Positions 43,429-53,001 of a stretch of DNA of 64,000 bases are shown here, piece after piece. How positions within the stretch are numbered: the first letter of the stretch is position 1; each line of letters starts with the position of its first letter. This DNA comes from SAR324 cluster bacterium (GTDB lineage Bacteria; SAR324; NAC60-12), in NCBI GenBank assembly GCA_015232315.1, contig JADFZZ010000005.1:141849-205848 (forward strand), written 5' to 3'. The notes beneath the pieces are model-generated. The model ran no database searches. It had not been told where the DNA came from and worked only from the letters and a program-made list of their open reading frames with translations. A program made the translations under genes and the position numbers.

Positions 43429-44679
43429 TCCCTGAAAATCAAAATTCAGCCTTTTTTTCTGGGGTAATTGTTCATGGCTCATTTCAGTAAAGCCACAATT
43501 CTGGAACACGAGTGTGGTGCGAGTGAGTGCGAAGATGAGTTTATAGTAATTTTTCGGAGCAAGATTAATGGCTTCCAACACCATAAATCGACCGATTCCC
43601 CGATTGCGATGGGTTTCTTTCACGGCCAAACTGGCTATTTCAATGGATTGATCATCATCATACGGGATAAGTTCACAGCATCCGGCCAATTCTTCATCAA
43701 TACAATAAACCAGAAAATTTTCGATATGCTGTTCAACATATTGAATTGATCTGGAAACAATCGCAAAATCTTGAACAGGTTTTTTTAAAATTTCCAGAAT
43801 CATATGACTGTCACTGAGTCGTGCTGGACGAATCTGTGTATAGGAACTGTTGGTCACCATGGTGCCAATCCCGGTGGATGTGAGTAACTCTGCCAGCAAC
43901 GAGCCATCCAGGGAACTATCCAGCAGGTGACACCGCTCAACACCTCGTTCACAGGCATCAATCAATGCCGATAAGGATGAGCGAAGTCTGAATTCCGGCT
44001 GATTATCTCGAAGCCATTGTTTCATGGCAGTGGTTGTCATTTCATGAATTTCAGCCAATGCTGGATGTTCCTCTTGAGATGTTTCTGTTAAAATGATTAA
44101 CTTTCTGGCGCGGATTCTGGCGGCAACTTCTACGGCAACCCTGTTGGGATCCAGCAGTAGCAAACGACCTTTTTCACCAATCGCAAAGGGTGGAATGATT
44201 GGTAAATAATGTTGCTCTGTCATTTTTTGTAATGCTTTTGTATTGATATCACGGATTATACCCGTAAAATGCGCCGTTTCATCCTGTTTGTAATCAATTT
44301 TCTCAGCATGAATGAAATGACTGGAAATCGGCACAATGTCTTTTCCATAACCATGTAAACGTGTCATTAGCTGCCAGTTGATAAATGCGGTATTTTTCTG
44401 AATTTCTTCCATGGTGTCATATTCCTCATCGGTCTGTTGCGTTTGTCCCGGATCAAACAATGAGGTTTGTAAACCCTGTATCAAAATAATACGAATACCT
44501 ACCCGGTATAATAAAACCAGATCATCCAGCACGCCGGAAATATCATGTTGTAACGCATCACCTGCGAGTTGAATTACAAAAATATCCTGATGAAACTCTT
44601 CCAGATAGGGTAATGCAGCTCTAAGATTATGAATGAAGCCAATCCACACCTTTTCAGAAGATATATCATGATCAGACAT
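43369..44679 (-). CDS. argA: N-acetylglutamate synthase
   Basis: A 436-residue two-domain protein: an amino-acid-kinase-like N-terminal domain (about 1-285; ILIQGLQTSLF near 60) and a C-terminal GNAT acetyltransferase (about 290-436) with the acetyl-CoA loop THRNRGIGRFMVLEA. This matches classical ArgA, the first step of arginine synthesis and the usual site of arginine inhibition. Length and arrangement agree. Its 3' end overlaps the thiE 3' end by 60 bp in the opposite direction. It is divergent from the bifunctional glycosyltransferase gene, leaving 29 bp for promoters. Confidence 0.9.
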   Translation of the reverse strand: MSDHDISSEKVWIGFIHNLRAALPYLEEFHQDIFVIQLAGDALQHDISGVLDDLVLLYRVGIRIILIQGLQTSLFDPGQTQQTDEEYDTMEEIQKNTAFINWQLMTRLHGYGKDIVPISSHFIHAEKIDYKQDETAHFTGIIRDINTKALQKMTEQHYLPIIPPFAIGEKGRLLLLDPNRVAVEVAARIRARKLIILTETSQEEHPALAEIHEMTTTAMKQWLRDNQPEFRLRSSLSALIDACERGVERCHLLDSSLDGSLLAELLTSTGIGTMVTNSSYTQIRPARLSDSHMILEILKKPVQDFAIVSRSIQYVEQHIENFLVYCIDEELAGCCELIPYDDDQSIEIASLAVKETHRNRGIGRFMVLEAINLAPKNYYKLIFALTRTTLVFQNCGFTEMSHEQLPQKKRLNFDFQGSRVYGRLLGNGKKSSLQKK

Positions 44680-44708
44680 ACGACCTTTATGAAATGGAGA
44701 AAATCTGA

Positions 44709-46952
44709 ATGAATCCGCAAATCTCCGTGGTTATTCCCGCCTACAACAGTAAAGAACTATTACAACGCTGTTTGAAATCGCTGGCCAGTCAGACCGCATC
44801 GCTATCCCGCTTTGAAGTCATTGTTGTGGATGACGGGTCCAGTGATGGAACGATGGATATGCTGCATTCATTTGCACAAAACAGTCCTTTCAAATTCAAC
44901 TTCAGGCACATTCCAAACTCCGGCCCTGCAACAGCCCGGAATTTGGGGATTTCTCTGGCAACATGTGCTTGGATTGCATTTCTTGATGCGGATGTTGTCG
45001 CCCATCCCAACTGGATTCAGCGTGGATTGGAACTTATTGAACAAAATCCCTTTGCCGGTGGTTTTGAAGGCAAAACTGAGGTCAATAATCGCCATGAACA
45101 AACCGCATTTACGCATCAGACAGAGAATACCTTTGGCGGGCGTTATCCTACATGCAATCTGATTGTACGCAAGGTGTTTTGTCATTTCTATACCAAATAT
45201 CGAATTCCGTTTCGTGAGGACACAGACCTGGCATTTTGTATTCTTGAATCAGGATTCAATATTTTCTTTGATCCGCATCTGGTGGTGTACCATCCTCCCT
45301 TGTCACCCAATTATTTACGTCCTATTTACCTGGCAAAACGCTATTATTATAATGGTCTTCTGCAACGAAGGTTTCCACGGCGTTATAAAAAGGAACTCGA
45401 TATTCATCGAATCATGGGATTGGAAATCCCACACTTAAAATTAAAACTCTATGGCATGTTCCTTTTATTCCAGATTGGGTTTATTGGGAGTCTGGCATAT
45501 ATCCCCTGGGGCGTCACACCGGCAATTTACGCAGGATCTGTCTATTTTTTCGCATATCTTTATGGGTGTGCTTTCAGCATGCTCAAAGTGGATGCACGCT
45601 CTCGTAAAATAGTGGATGGCTTGGCTTTTGCCGCACAAATTCACATTGTTCCCTGGATTCTATACCTCCAACTGATCAAGGGCTGGCTCGATTTTCGACA
45701 AGAAACGCCCTTTTCCAGACACAACTGGTTAAATCAGATTAAATTTCCTGTTGCCCAGCGTCCCCATGATATTATTCTGGTATCAACAGCAGACTGGAAT
45801 CATCCCTTCTGGACCAACAAACAACACATTGCCTTACGTCTTGCTCAACGCGGAAACCGTATTTTATTCGTAGAATCCCTGGGTTTGCGTCAGATGACAC
45901 CCTCTTCAAGAGACTTGTTGCGTATCTATCGACGTTCTCTGCTTCTGCTGAAAGGCATAAGGGAGCCTGTTCCTAATCTGTTTGTTTGGTCGCCCCCCAT
46001 TATACCATTACATCGTTTTAATATTATTAGAAAAATCAACTGGGTTATTTTGAGCAAAATGATACAGCACTATTCTCGTAGTCTTCATTTTGAAAATCCG
46101 ATTTTGTGGTCATACAACCCAATCATTTCGGAATTGGCGGATGATCTGAAGTCATCCAATATTATATATCATTGTGTGGACGAGTTAAAAGCCGCACCGG
46201 GCATGCCGGCCAAAACCATTGAAGCTCAGGAGGAAATTTTTTCAAGAAAAGCCCGAATTATTTTCACAACGTCACCCAATCTTTATAAAACACGTAAACT
46301 ATGGAATTCTCAGACCTATTATCTGCCTAATCCATGTGACTACGAGCATTTTCACAAAGCTTCTCAAGATATACCCACCGCGAGAGAACTCCAGGATATC
46401 CCTGAGCCTAGGCTTGGTTTTGTCGGTGCGTTGAGTCGTTATAAAGTCAATGGTCCTTTGTTGCGTACTATTGCTGAACGTTATCCTGACTGGCATTTGA
46501 TATTGATTGGTGAAATCGGCGAAGGTGAACCAGGTTCCAAATTTGACGAAATTGCGGGATTAAGCAATGTGCATATCGTTGGTCCCAAACCATATCAACA
46601 ACTTCCGAATTACCTCAAAGGATTTCAGGTTGCCTTATTGCCATGCCCCATTAATGATTACACGCAGAATATGTTTCCACTGAAATTTTTTGAATATCTT
46701 GCCGCGGGATTACCGGTCGTGACTACGGCGTTACCCGCACTGAAAGATTATAAAGACATGTGTTACTGGTGTGATACAGATGAAGCCTTTGTCGAATCAA
46801 TTCGTCTGGCTATTGAAGATACGCAATCAAGACCTGATAAAATCCGTAAAGGAATAGAATTGGCAAAACAAAATACGTGGGATCATCGAGTGTCTTCAAT
46901 GCTTGAAATTTTATCCAAACATATCGAATATCCACCGGAAAACAATATTTGA
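44709..46952 (+). CDS. bifunctional glycosyltransferase: GT2 domain, membrane helices, GT4-like domain
   Basis: A 747-residue fusion. Residues about 1-235 form a GT2 (GT-A) domain: VIPAYNSKELLQRCL, VDDGSSDGT, and FLDADVVAHPN (DxD). About 245-330 contain two or three hydrophobic helices (MFLLFQIGFIGSLAYIPW, AIYAGSVYFFAYLYGCAF). About 350-740 form a GT-B domain of the GT4 type with VHIVGPKPYQQLPNYLKGF and MFPLKFFEYLAAGLPVV. Such a fusion can add two sugars on one membrane-bound acceptor. It is likely involved in surface polysaccharide assembly. It is the first of a plus-strand run continuing with lepB. Confidence 0.88.
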   Translation: MNPQISVVIPAYNSKELLQRCLKSLASQTASLSRFEVIVVDDGSSDGTMDMLHSFAQNSPFKFNFRHIPNSGPATARNLGISLATCAWIAFLDADVVAHPNWIQRGLELIEQNPFAGGFEGKTEVNNRHEQTAFTHQTENTFGGRYPTCNLIVRKVFCHFYTKYRIPFREDTDLAFCILESGFNIFFDPHLVVYHPPLSPNYLRPIYLAKRYYYNGLLQRRFPRRYKKELDIHRIMGLEIPHLKLKLYGMFLLFQIGFIGSLAYIPWGVTPAIYAGSVYFFAYLYGCAFSMLKVDARSRKIVDGLAFAAQIHIVPWILYLQLIKGWLDFRQETPFSRHNWLNQIKFPVAQRPHDIILVSTADWNHPFWTNKQHIALRLAQRGNRILFVESLGLRQMTPSSRDLLRIYRRSLLLLKGIREPVPNLFVWSPPIIPLHRFNIIRKINWVILSKMIQHYSRSLHFENPILWSYNPIISELADDLKSSNIIYHCVDELKAAPGMPAKTIEAQEEIFSRKARIIFTTSPNLYKTRKLWNSQTYYLPNPCDYEHFHKASQDIPTARELQDIPEPRLGFVGALSRYKVNGPLLRTIAERYPDWHLILIGEIGEGEPGSKFDEIAGLSNVHIVGPKPYQQLPNYLKGFQVALLPCPINDYTQNMFPLKFFEYLAAGLPVVTTALPALKDYKDMCYWCDTDEAFVESIRLAIEDTQSRPDKIRKGIELAKQNTWDHRVSSMLEILSKHIEYPPENNI

Positions 46953-46977
46953 AACTTCAACAACGAGTTCATTAATT

Positions 46978-47853
46978 ATGCTGTTAGATTCATTGAAAAC
47001 TTATAAAATATCGCGTAAACAACTGGCAATCTTTCAAAAAAAAGGGTTGACAGAAGAATGCGTTAAGAATTTGGCTTCCCTAGAAGATCAATTGTTTGTT
47101 TCGAAAGATTCCTTTCTGACTAAATTGCAATCCATGCCTGAAGGCAATGAATTGCTTAAGCATCAAGCGCTGATTCTTGGAAAAACTCTCAGTTATTTTC
47201 GTCTGGACAAGTGGATCTCAAATAAAGTCATTCGTGAGTGGACAGAAGCACTCGTATTTGCGCTCGTGGTTGCGACAATTGTCCGAACTTTTTTGTTTGC
47301 GCCTTTCAAAATTCCATCCGGTTCCATGTATCCCACAATCAACATTGGGGATCATATTTTTGCCACCATGTTTTCCTATGGTGCGCCAATCCCTTTTACC
47401 GATATCAAACTGTTTCCGCAACCCATCGAACGTGGAGATATTGTCATATTTCCCTATCCACGGGATCCATCTATTGATTATATTAAAAGAGTCGTAGCTC
47501 TTGCCGGTGAAACTGTTCAGATCATTGAGGACCAGATTTATATCAATGGAACAGCGTTGAAAGAGCCTTATGCTTATTATGATCCTCAGAAGCAGCACAT
47601 GATTGAACAATTCAAACTGACAGCCGGCGAAAATATGCCACCTATTAACAATTTTGGTCCGGTCACCGTGCCGGCAGGGCATATTTTTACCTTGGGAGAC
47701 AATCGCTATAACAGTGCTGATGGGCGCTATTGGGGATTTGTGGATATCAAAACTGTCAAGGGACAAGGACAACTCGTTTATTGGTCTCATGATCCAGAAG
47801 CAGGACTGTTTGGCGGATACCGACTGGAACGACTGTTTCAACGATTGAAATAG
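46978..47853 (+). CDS. lepB: signal peptidase I
   Basis: A 291-residue membrane peptidase. After an N-terminal cytoplasmic region of ~85 residues there is a single transmembrane segment (ALVFALVVATIVRTFLF). Catalytic Ser116 lies in PSGSMYPT and catalytic Lys170 in YIKRVVALAGE; the later GDNRYNSADGRYWGFV box is canonical. The N-terminal 85-residue cytoplasmic extension is longer than usual and unassigned. ATG 46978 is chosen because the 46903 start lies inside the glycosyltransferase gene. Confidence 0.94.
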   Translation: MLLDSLKTYKISRKQLAIFQKKGLTEECVKNLASLEDQLFVSKDSFLTKLQSMPEGNELLKHQALILGKTLSYFRLDKWISNKVIREWTEALVFALVVATIVRTFLFAPFKIPSGSMYPTINIGDHIFATMFSYGAPIPFTDIKLFPQPIERGDIVIFPYPRDPSIDYIKRVVALAGETVQIIEDQIYINGTALKEPYAYYDPQKQHMIEQFKLTAGENMPPINNFGPVTVPAGHIFTLGDNRYNSADGRYWGFVDIKTVKGQGQLVYWSHDPEAGLFGGYRLERLFQRLK

Positions 47854-47902
47854 TCCTACACCTATGTTTCAGAAAACAACCTTTGGCAGGATTACAGAGT
47901 TT

Positions 47903-48763
47903 ATGAAAAATATATCTCGAAATGACAACTGCTGGTGTGGCAGCGGTAAAAAATATAAAAAATGTCACTTGGCACAAGACACTCAGCAACAACACACCAA
48001 AGTTCAAAAAACGTCACAGGGGATCATTATAAAAACTGAAGAGCAAATAGAGGGCATCCGTAAAAGCTGTCAACTGGCTAAAAAGACGCTTGATATGGTG
48101 GAAGAACGGATCAAATCCGGAGTTACCACAGAAGATATCAATCAATGGGTACATCAATATACGTTGGAGCATAAAGCCTACCCTGCCCCGCTAAACTATA
48201 AGAAATTCCCCAAAAGTGTGTGCACCTCATTGAATAATGTGATTTGTCACGGTATTCCGGATAAAACTCTTCTAAAAGAGGGCGATATCATCAATGTGGA
48301 TGTCACCCCTATCTTGAATGGTTTTTATGGTGACAGTAGCCGAATGTTTATTATCGGTTCTGCTGATAAAGTAGCAGTTCGACTGGTGCAAGTTGCCAAG
48401 GAATGCCTGGATCTGGGGATTCAGGAAGTTCGCCCATTCAATACAATAGGTGATATTGGCCATGTGATTCAAAAGTATGCTGAAGGTCAGGGATTTTCTG
48501 TGGTAAGAGAATTTGCGGGACATGGAACTGGCATAGAATTTCATGAAGCCCCACAAATATTGCATTATGGGTCTCCAAAAACAGGTGAAATCATGCGTCC
48601 CAATATGATTTTTACGATTGAACCCATGATCAATTCAGGTCGTCCGGATAGTATGGTACTTTCAGATGGTTGGACGGCTGTGACGGTTGATGGCTCCTTA
48701 TCCGCACAGTGGGAACATACCGTTCTGGTCACAGAATCAGGTGTTGAAGTACTCACAGCTTGA
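47903..48763 (+). CDS. map: methionine aminopeptidase type I with N-terminal SEC-C zinc motif
   Basis: About 286 residues. The first ~25 residues hold a SEC-C motif (NDNCWCGSGKKYKKCH), a zinc-binding, ribosome-associated tag seen in SecA tails and in some bacterial MetAPs. The peptidase core follows with NVICHGIPDKTLL, the metal ligands in INVDVTPILNGFYGDSSRM, GHGTGIEFHEAP, FTIEPM and QWEHTVLV, that is the Asp, Asp, His, Glu, Glu set. It removes initiator Met. ATG 47903 starts just before the zinc motif; 47864 is also in frame. It lies 50 bp after lepB. Confidence 0.95.
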   Translation: MKNISRNDNCWCGSGKKYKKCHLAQDTQQQHTKVQKTSQGIIIKTEEQIEGIRKSCQLAKKTLDMVEERIKSGVTTEDINQWVHQYTLEHKAYPAPLNYKKFPKSVCTSLNNVICHGIPDKTLLKEGDIINVDVTPILNGFYGDSSRMFIIGSADKVAVRLVQVAKECLDLGIQEVRPFNTIGDIGHVIQKYAEGQGFSVVREFAGHGTGIEFHEAPQILHYGSPKTGEIMRPNMIFTIEPMINSGRPDSMVLSDGWTAVTVDGSLSAQWEHTVLVTESGVEVLTA

Positions 48764-48839
48764 TTCTGACAGAAGGCCTGCATACTATCCCCAAATTAAG
48801 TTTCTGTATTTTAACGACTAACTATCTCTGGAGACTCAC

Positions 48840-50096
48840 ATGATATCTTTGGTACCTGTCCATGGTGGACTGAATGCGCCTGTTAACCGAATCATTCCAC
48901 TGTCACGAAGACAACAGTTTCTGCAAGAAGCTGAAAACTTCCCAGCCATTGAGGTCAGTAAGGCAGATGTATCATCCGTTTACCGATTCAGCGACGGGAC
49001 ATTGTCTCCGTTAAAAGGACCTATGGATGAAGAAGCATGGCACCAGGTTCTGGAAGAAAACACCATTGAGTACAATTTTAAAAAATACGCATGGACCATT
49101 CCTGTATCATTACCCTTGACAGATGAGGAAGCCGCCAACATTCCTCATGGGCATACCGCTGTTCTCAAGAATGAGAAGGGTGAAGTGTTTGCCATGCTAA
49201 AACACACCCAGGTTTTTAAATGGGATAAGCCAAAGTATATCAAAAGTGTTTATGGAACAGACCGGACAGACCATCCAGGCGCAGACATGGTGTTGAAAGA
49301 TTCAAGAAATCTCCTGATAGGCGGCGCGATCTGGGCATTACCCCAAAAAATTGATCCAGCCTATAGTGAATTTGTATACTCTCCGCGTCAAACACGACTC
49401 TATATCGCTGAACAAAAATGGGATCGGGCTGTTGCGTTCCAGACTCGCAATCCGTTGCATCGAGCCCATGAATACGCATTGGTCGCGGGTGTAGAACAAC
49501 TTACCAGAAAAGGTTTTTTCACCGGTGTTGTGCTGAATCCATTGATTGGCGAACTCAAGGGGGATGATGTGCCGGCCAAAATCAGAATGGGTTGCTATCA
49601 CAAACTCCTTGAAGAAGAACTTCTGGGACAGGGAGATAAAGATATTGAACTCTGGAATAGCAGAGGCTATGACCTGACTCAGGTTTTTGCGCTGATAGGG
49701 CTTGATATCAAAATGTTTTATGGTGGCCCCAAAGAAGCTGTGATGCATGCGATTTATCGCCAGAATCATGGTTTCACTGATATTATTATCGGAAGGAAAC
49801 ATGCTGATGCGCCTTATCACGACGGTACTGCCATCTGGGGAGATTTCGATGCTCAGGAAATTTTTGAATCCATGCAAGGTAATCTTGAAATTCAACCATG
49901 CAAAATTGGTTTTGCCGGATATTACGAGAGTATGAAACGTGTTGACCTGATGGAGAATCATCCCGGAGAAAAACCGTTGTCTATCAGTGGCTCAAAAATC
50001 AGGGAATCGCTCAGAAACGGCGAAGTACCGGATCCGAGAATTATCCGGCCTGAAATATCCGCTATTCTGATTGATTATTACAAACAATCCGCCTGA
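48840..50096 (+). CDS. sat: sulfate adenylyltransferase (ATP sulfurylase)
   Basis: A 418-residue single-domain Sat, forming adenylylsulfate from ATP and sulfate. Signature motifs: FQTRNPLHRAHEYAL (the nucleotide-binding QxRN and HxxH), VVLNPLIGELKGDDVP, and IIIGRKHADAP; the C-terminal APS-kinase-like domain seen in fungal enzymes is absent. This form is used both in assimilation and in dissimilatory sulfate reduction; AprAB, DsrAB or CysDN are not in the window, so which role applies cannot be judged. A GGAGAC-type ribosome site precedes the ATG. Confidence 0.97.
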   Translation: MISLVPVHGGLNAPVNRIIPLSRRQQFLQEAENFPAIEVSKADVSSVYRFSDGTLSPLKGPMDEEAWHQVLEENTIEYNFKKYAWTIPVSLPLTDEEAANIPHGHTAVLKNEKGEVFAMLKHTQVFKWDKPKYIKSVYGTDRTDHPGADMVLKDSRNLLIGGAIWALPQKIDPAYSEFVYSPRQTRLYIAEQKWDRAVAFQTRNPLHRAHEYALVAGVEQLTRKGFFTGVVLNPLIGELKGDDVPAKIRMGCYHKLLEEELLGQGDKDIELWNSRGYDLTQVFALIGLDIKMFYGGPKEAVMHAIYRQNHGFTDIIIGRKHADAPYHDGTAIWGDFDAQEIFESMQGNLEIQPCKIGFAGYYESMKRVDLMENHPGEKPLSISGSKIRESLRNGEVPDPRIIRPEISAILIDYYKQSA

Positions 50097-50138
50097 TCAT
50101 CCACTTTCTGTTATAACCTGATAACAAAGGATAGAACT

Positions 50139-51197
50139 ATGGAACCCTGGAACAAGAACCCCAAAAAATCGCCTTGGGACAAAAATCAATCACCTAATGT
50201 TGATGAAATTTTAAACAAGCTTCAACAACAGTTTCAACGTGGCTTTGATCAGAAACCATTAGGGTTTCTGATTCTCTTTGTTATCATTGCTCTGTGGATG
50301 GTGACTGGCGTCTTCATCGTTGACCCTCAGGAACAGGCTGTGATCAAGCGTTTTGGTGTAGTGATGGATACCGTTGGTCCCGGACCTCACTATCATCTTC
50401 CGGCTCCCATTGAAACCATTGAAAAAGAAAAAGTGACAGCGGTTCAACGGATTGAAATCGGATTCCGAACGGTCGATCCCGGCCCGCCGGCTCGTTATCG
50501 ACAGGTCAAGCAGGAATCCATCATGCTGACAGGCGATGAAAACATTGTGGATGTTCAATTCACCGTTCAGTACCGCATATCTGTTTTATCCGAATATCTC
50601 TATAATGTGACTAATCCTGTTGACACTGTGCGTTCAGCCGCTGAATCAGCCATGAGGGAAGTGATGGGACATACAGCCGTGGGCGATGCTCTAACCATCG
50701 GAAAAGAACAGATTGAAATCAAGACCGCAATGCTACTCCAGGGAATTCTGAATGAGTATCAGGCTGGCGTAAAAATCGAGAATGTGAAACTTCAGGATGT
50801 TCATCCACCAGAGTCGGTCAAAGAAGCATTCAAGGATGTTGCCAGTGCCAAGGAAGATAAAGAAAAGGTGATCAATGAAGCCGAAGGATATGCCAACAAT
50901 CTTTTACCCAAAGCACGTGGAGAAGCCTCTCAGATCATCAATGCGGCCAAAGCCTATGCTGAAGAGGTTGTTCTGCTGGCGGAAGGAAAAAGCCAAAAGT
51001 TTAATTCTGTCTATGAGGAATATAAAAAAGCCAAAGACATTACCCGACAGCGTATTCAGCTTGATACCATGGAACAGGTTTTGCCTAGAGTGAATAAAAT
51101 CGTTGTGGATCCACAATTAGGCAAAAATTTTCTCCCTTTTTTGCCCATCAACCAACAGCAAAGCTTGAAAATAACAGAGCCCAAGGCTGAACCTTAA
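50139..51197 (+). CDS. hflK: HflK-like SPFH/band-7 membrane protein
   Basis: A 352-residue single-pass inner membrane protein. Residues 1-40 are hydrophilic, then LGFLILFVIIALWMVTGVFI spans the membrane; the SPFH domain starts DPQEQAVIKRFGVV and the coiled coil follows (ESVKEAFKDVASAKEDKEKV...). This is the HflK pattern; HflK with HflC encloses FtsH and modulates proteolysis of membrane proteins. No hflC follows, although it nearly always does, so the partner lies elsewhere or this protein acts alone. The next gene encodes a STAS protein. Confidence 0.9.
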   Translation: MEPWNKNPKKSPWDKNQSPNVDEILNKLQQQFQRGFDQKPLGFLILFVIIALWMVTGVFIVDPQEQAVIKRFGVVMDTVGPGPHYHLPAPIETIEKEKVTAVQRIEIGFRTVDPGPPARYRQVKQESIMLTGDENIVDVQFTVQYRISVLSEYLYNVTNPVDTVRSAAESAMREVMGHTAVGDALTIGKEQIEIKTAMLLQGILNEYQAGVKIENVKLQDVHPPESVKEAFKDVASAKEDKEKVINEAEGYANNLLPKARGEASQIINAAKAYAEEVVLLAEGKSQKFNSVYEEYKKAKDITRQRIQLDTMEQVLPRVNKIVVDPQLGKNFLPFLPINQQQSLKITEPKAEP

Positions 51198-51292
51198 AAA
51201 TTTGTTTATTTTCTTGATTTTTATCCTAATAACACGCACTAACACCATAGTGAACTTTTTTTCACCTATAATTTTACCACTCAGGAGTTACA

Positions 51293-51628
51293 ATGCAGCT
51301 AAACCACCGCGTTGAAAAAAATATTTGTATTTTGTCTGTCGAAGGAAATATCGCGCTGGATGGCGTCAGTGATGTCAAAAGTTATCTGAAACCATTTCTG
51401 GATGATGATTCGATAAAGGGAATTGTTATTAATTTTGAAGGTGTGAATTTTATTGATTCTTCAGGAATCGGTCTGATTGTATCCGTGTTCAAAAATTTGC
51501 AACAACGTGGGGCAAAATTAACATTGTGCAAACTTAGCCAAAAGAATCAGGAAATTTTCAACATGACCCGTCTGGATAAAATCCTCAGTATCCATGAAAC
51601 AGAAGCACAGGCTATATCCAACATCTAA
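51293..51628 (+). CDS. STAS-domain anti-sigma factor antagonist-like protein
   Basis: A 111-residue single STAS domain. The phosphorylatable region reads FIDSSGIGLIVSVFKNL, with Ser56/Ser57 in the position phosphorylated in SpoIIAA. The fold is completed by GAKLTLCKLSQKNQEIFN. Such proteins normally oppose an anti-sigma kinase or are used in stressosome or LPS-transport contexts; no anti-sigma kinase is adjacent. A terminator follows. Confidence 0.9.
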   Translation: MQLNHRVEKNICILSVEGNIALDGVSDVKSYLKPFLDDDSIKGIVINFEGVNFIDSSGIGLIVSVFKNLQQRGAKLTLCKLSQKNQEIFNMTRLDKILSIHETEAQAISNI

Positions 51629-51643
51629 TTTTCTGAGATTGTG

Positions 51644-51671
51644 GTCGATTGTAATTCAATCGACTCTTTTT
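51644..51671 (+). terminator. Rho-independent terminator after STAS gene
   Basis: GTCGATTG (51644-51651) pairs with CAATCGAC (51657-51664) around TAATT and is followed by TCTTTTT. It lies 15 bp after the STAS stop. Confidence 0.85.
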
Positions 51672-51837
51672 CATGAGTTGATCCCAACTATTTGAATACT
51701 TCTCATATAGTGAAGGATTTTTACCCCCCTTCAATGTCAATACAGTGAGAAAGGCTATCGCCAATTTTCCCTGAAGCACTCTTGGTCTTTTCAGGCCATC
51801 TTTCCTGAAATCTGCTTTTGTGAAAGCCTCCAGAAAT

Positions 51838-52002
51838 TTATTGTTGGCTTGTATCCATCATATTGGGGGCAAGATCCATCTTGCTTAAAAAGGGCAATGG
51901 CTCAATATTCTTTTTAGTTTCAAAAAGATGAATACGATCCAACTCTGCTTTCAAGCTTTGAATTTCCTGCAACAACATCAATGTGTATTGTTTTCTCGTC
52001 AT
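51838..52002 (-). CDS. 54-residue putative small protein
   Basis: A small frame not longer than 60 codons on the minus strand: it begins MTRKQYTLMLLQEIQSLKAE and ends MMDTSQQ. GAGGG lies at 5-7 bases before the ATG, the first half is a charged amphipathic helix, and the rest contains a Pro-rich turn. No family recognised. It lies in a 480-bp gap between the STAS and glycosyltransferase genes, otherwise holding only the terminator. Coding potential is judged on start signal and composition only. Confidence 0.5.
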   Translation of the reverse strand: MTRKQYTLMLLQEIQSLKAELDRIHLFETKKNIEPLPFLSKMDLAPNMMDTSQQ

Positions 52003-52107
52003 AATCCCTCGTCATTGGTATAGAGTATTTTTTCTGGTATCAAACGATGCCCCCAGGAAAAGAAAAGCAAAACAGAGACCAACTTTATCTGATTTTTAGA
52101 ATCTCCT

Positions 52108-53001
52108 ATGACAGCAATTAAAATCCCGGAAATATGTGCCATTGTTGTTACATGGAATCCCTCAGTCGATATTGACAATAACCTGAAGCAATTACTGGAC
52201 GTTTGCCGGCACGTTATTATCGTGGATAATGGTTCTCCAGACGCCTACTGGAAGACGATTGAACACCTCGGATCAAACCCTCAAATCACGATTATTAAAA
52301 ACGCGACCAACACTGGTATTGCCGGGGCGCTCAACCAGGGGATCTCCAAAGCAATGGAACAAGGCTATCAATGGGGTCTCACCATGGATCAGGACAGTTT
52401 GATCACTCATGAATGTGTACACGCACTTTGGACATCCTGCCTGTCTTGTGGGGAACCGGACAAAATCGCAATCATTACACCTGTCTATCGGGATCCGGCA
52501 ACACAGAGGCTGATTCGTTCTAAAAACTGCAATTCTGAGACTGCTTATGTTGAAATCATCGCAAACATGACCTCTGGCAACCTTGTTCGACTTGCGGCAA
52601 TCCAACAAGTTGGAATGTTTCGGAAGGATCTGTTTATTGATTATGTGGATTATGAAATTTGTCTCCGTTTAAGAAAACAAGGCTACAAAATTATACAGGC
52701 ATGTCAGGCTGTCATGGATCATCAACTGGGGCAAACCACCCGAGTTGCTATTGTTGGGCAAGTTTTTTTTCCAACAAACCACTCACCGCTCAGACGCTAC
52801 TACATTGCTCGCAATCGATTGGTTCTTTATAAAAACTATTGGAAAGATGAACCTCTGTTTTTAATTAAAGATGGAATACGATTTTTGGGAGAGTTGATGA
52901 AAATTATTTTTTTTGAACAGAATAAATCCGAAAAAATAGCTAAAACCCTGAAAGGAATTCATCATGGAATTTGCGGAAAAATGGGGATCTATGAACCCTA
53001 A
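52108..53001 (+). CDS. GT2 family glycosyltransferase, rhamnosyltransferase-like
   Basis: A 297-residue GT-A fold enzyme. CAIVVTWNPSVDIDNNLKQ, VIIVDNGSPDAYW, NTGIAGALNQGISKAMEQGY and LTMDQDSLI (the DxD position) match rhamnosyltransferases, and MFRKDLFIDYVDYEICLRLR fits the C-terminal acceptor domain. It is cytoplasmic with no membrane helix. It probably adds a sugar to a surface glycan. Its stop overlaps the next glycosyltransferase start by 11 bp, giving a coupled pair. Confidence 0.9.
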   Translation: MTAIKIPEICAIVVTWNPSVDIDNNLKQLLDVCRHVIIVDNGSPDAYWKTIEHLGSNPQITIIKNATNTGIAGALNQGISKAMEQGYQWGLTMDQDSLITHECVHALWTSCLSCGEPDKIAIITPVYRDPATQRLIRSKNCNSETAYVEIIANMTSGNLVRLAAIQQVGMFRKDLFIDYVDYEICLRLRKQGYKIIQACQAVMDHQLGQTTRVAIVGQVFFPTNHSPLRRYYIARNRLVLYKNYWKDEPLFLIKDGIRFLGELMKIIFFEQNKSEKIAKTLKGIHHGICGKMGIYEP

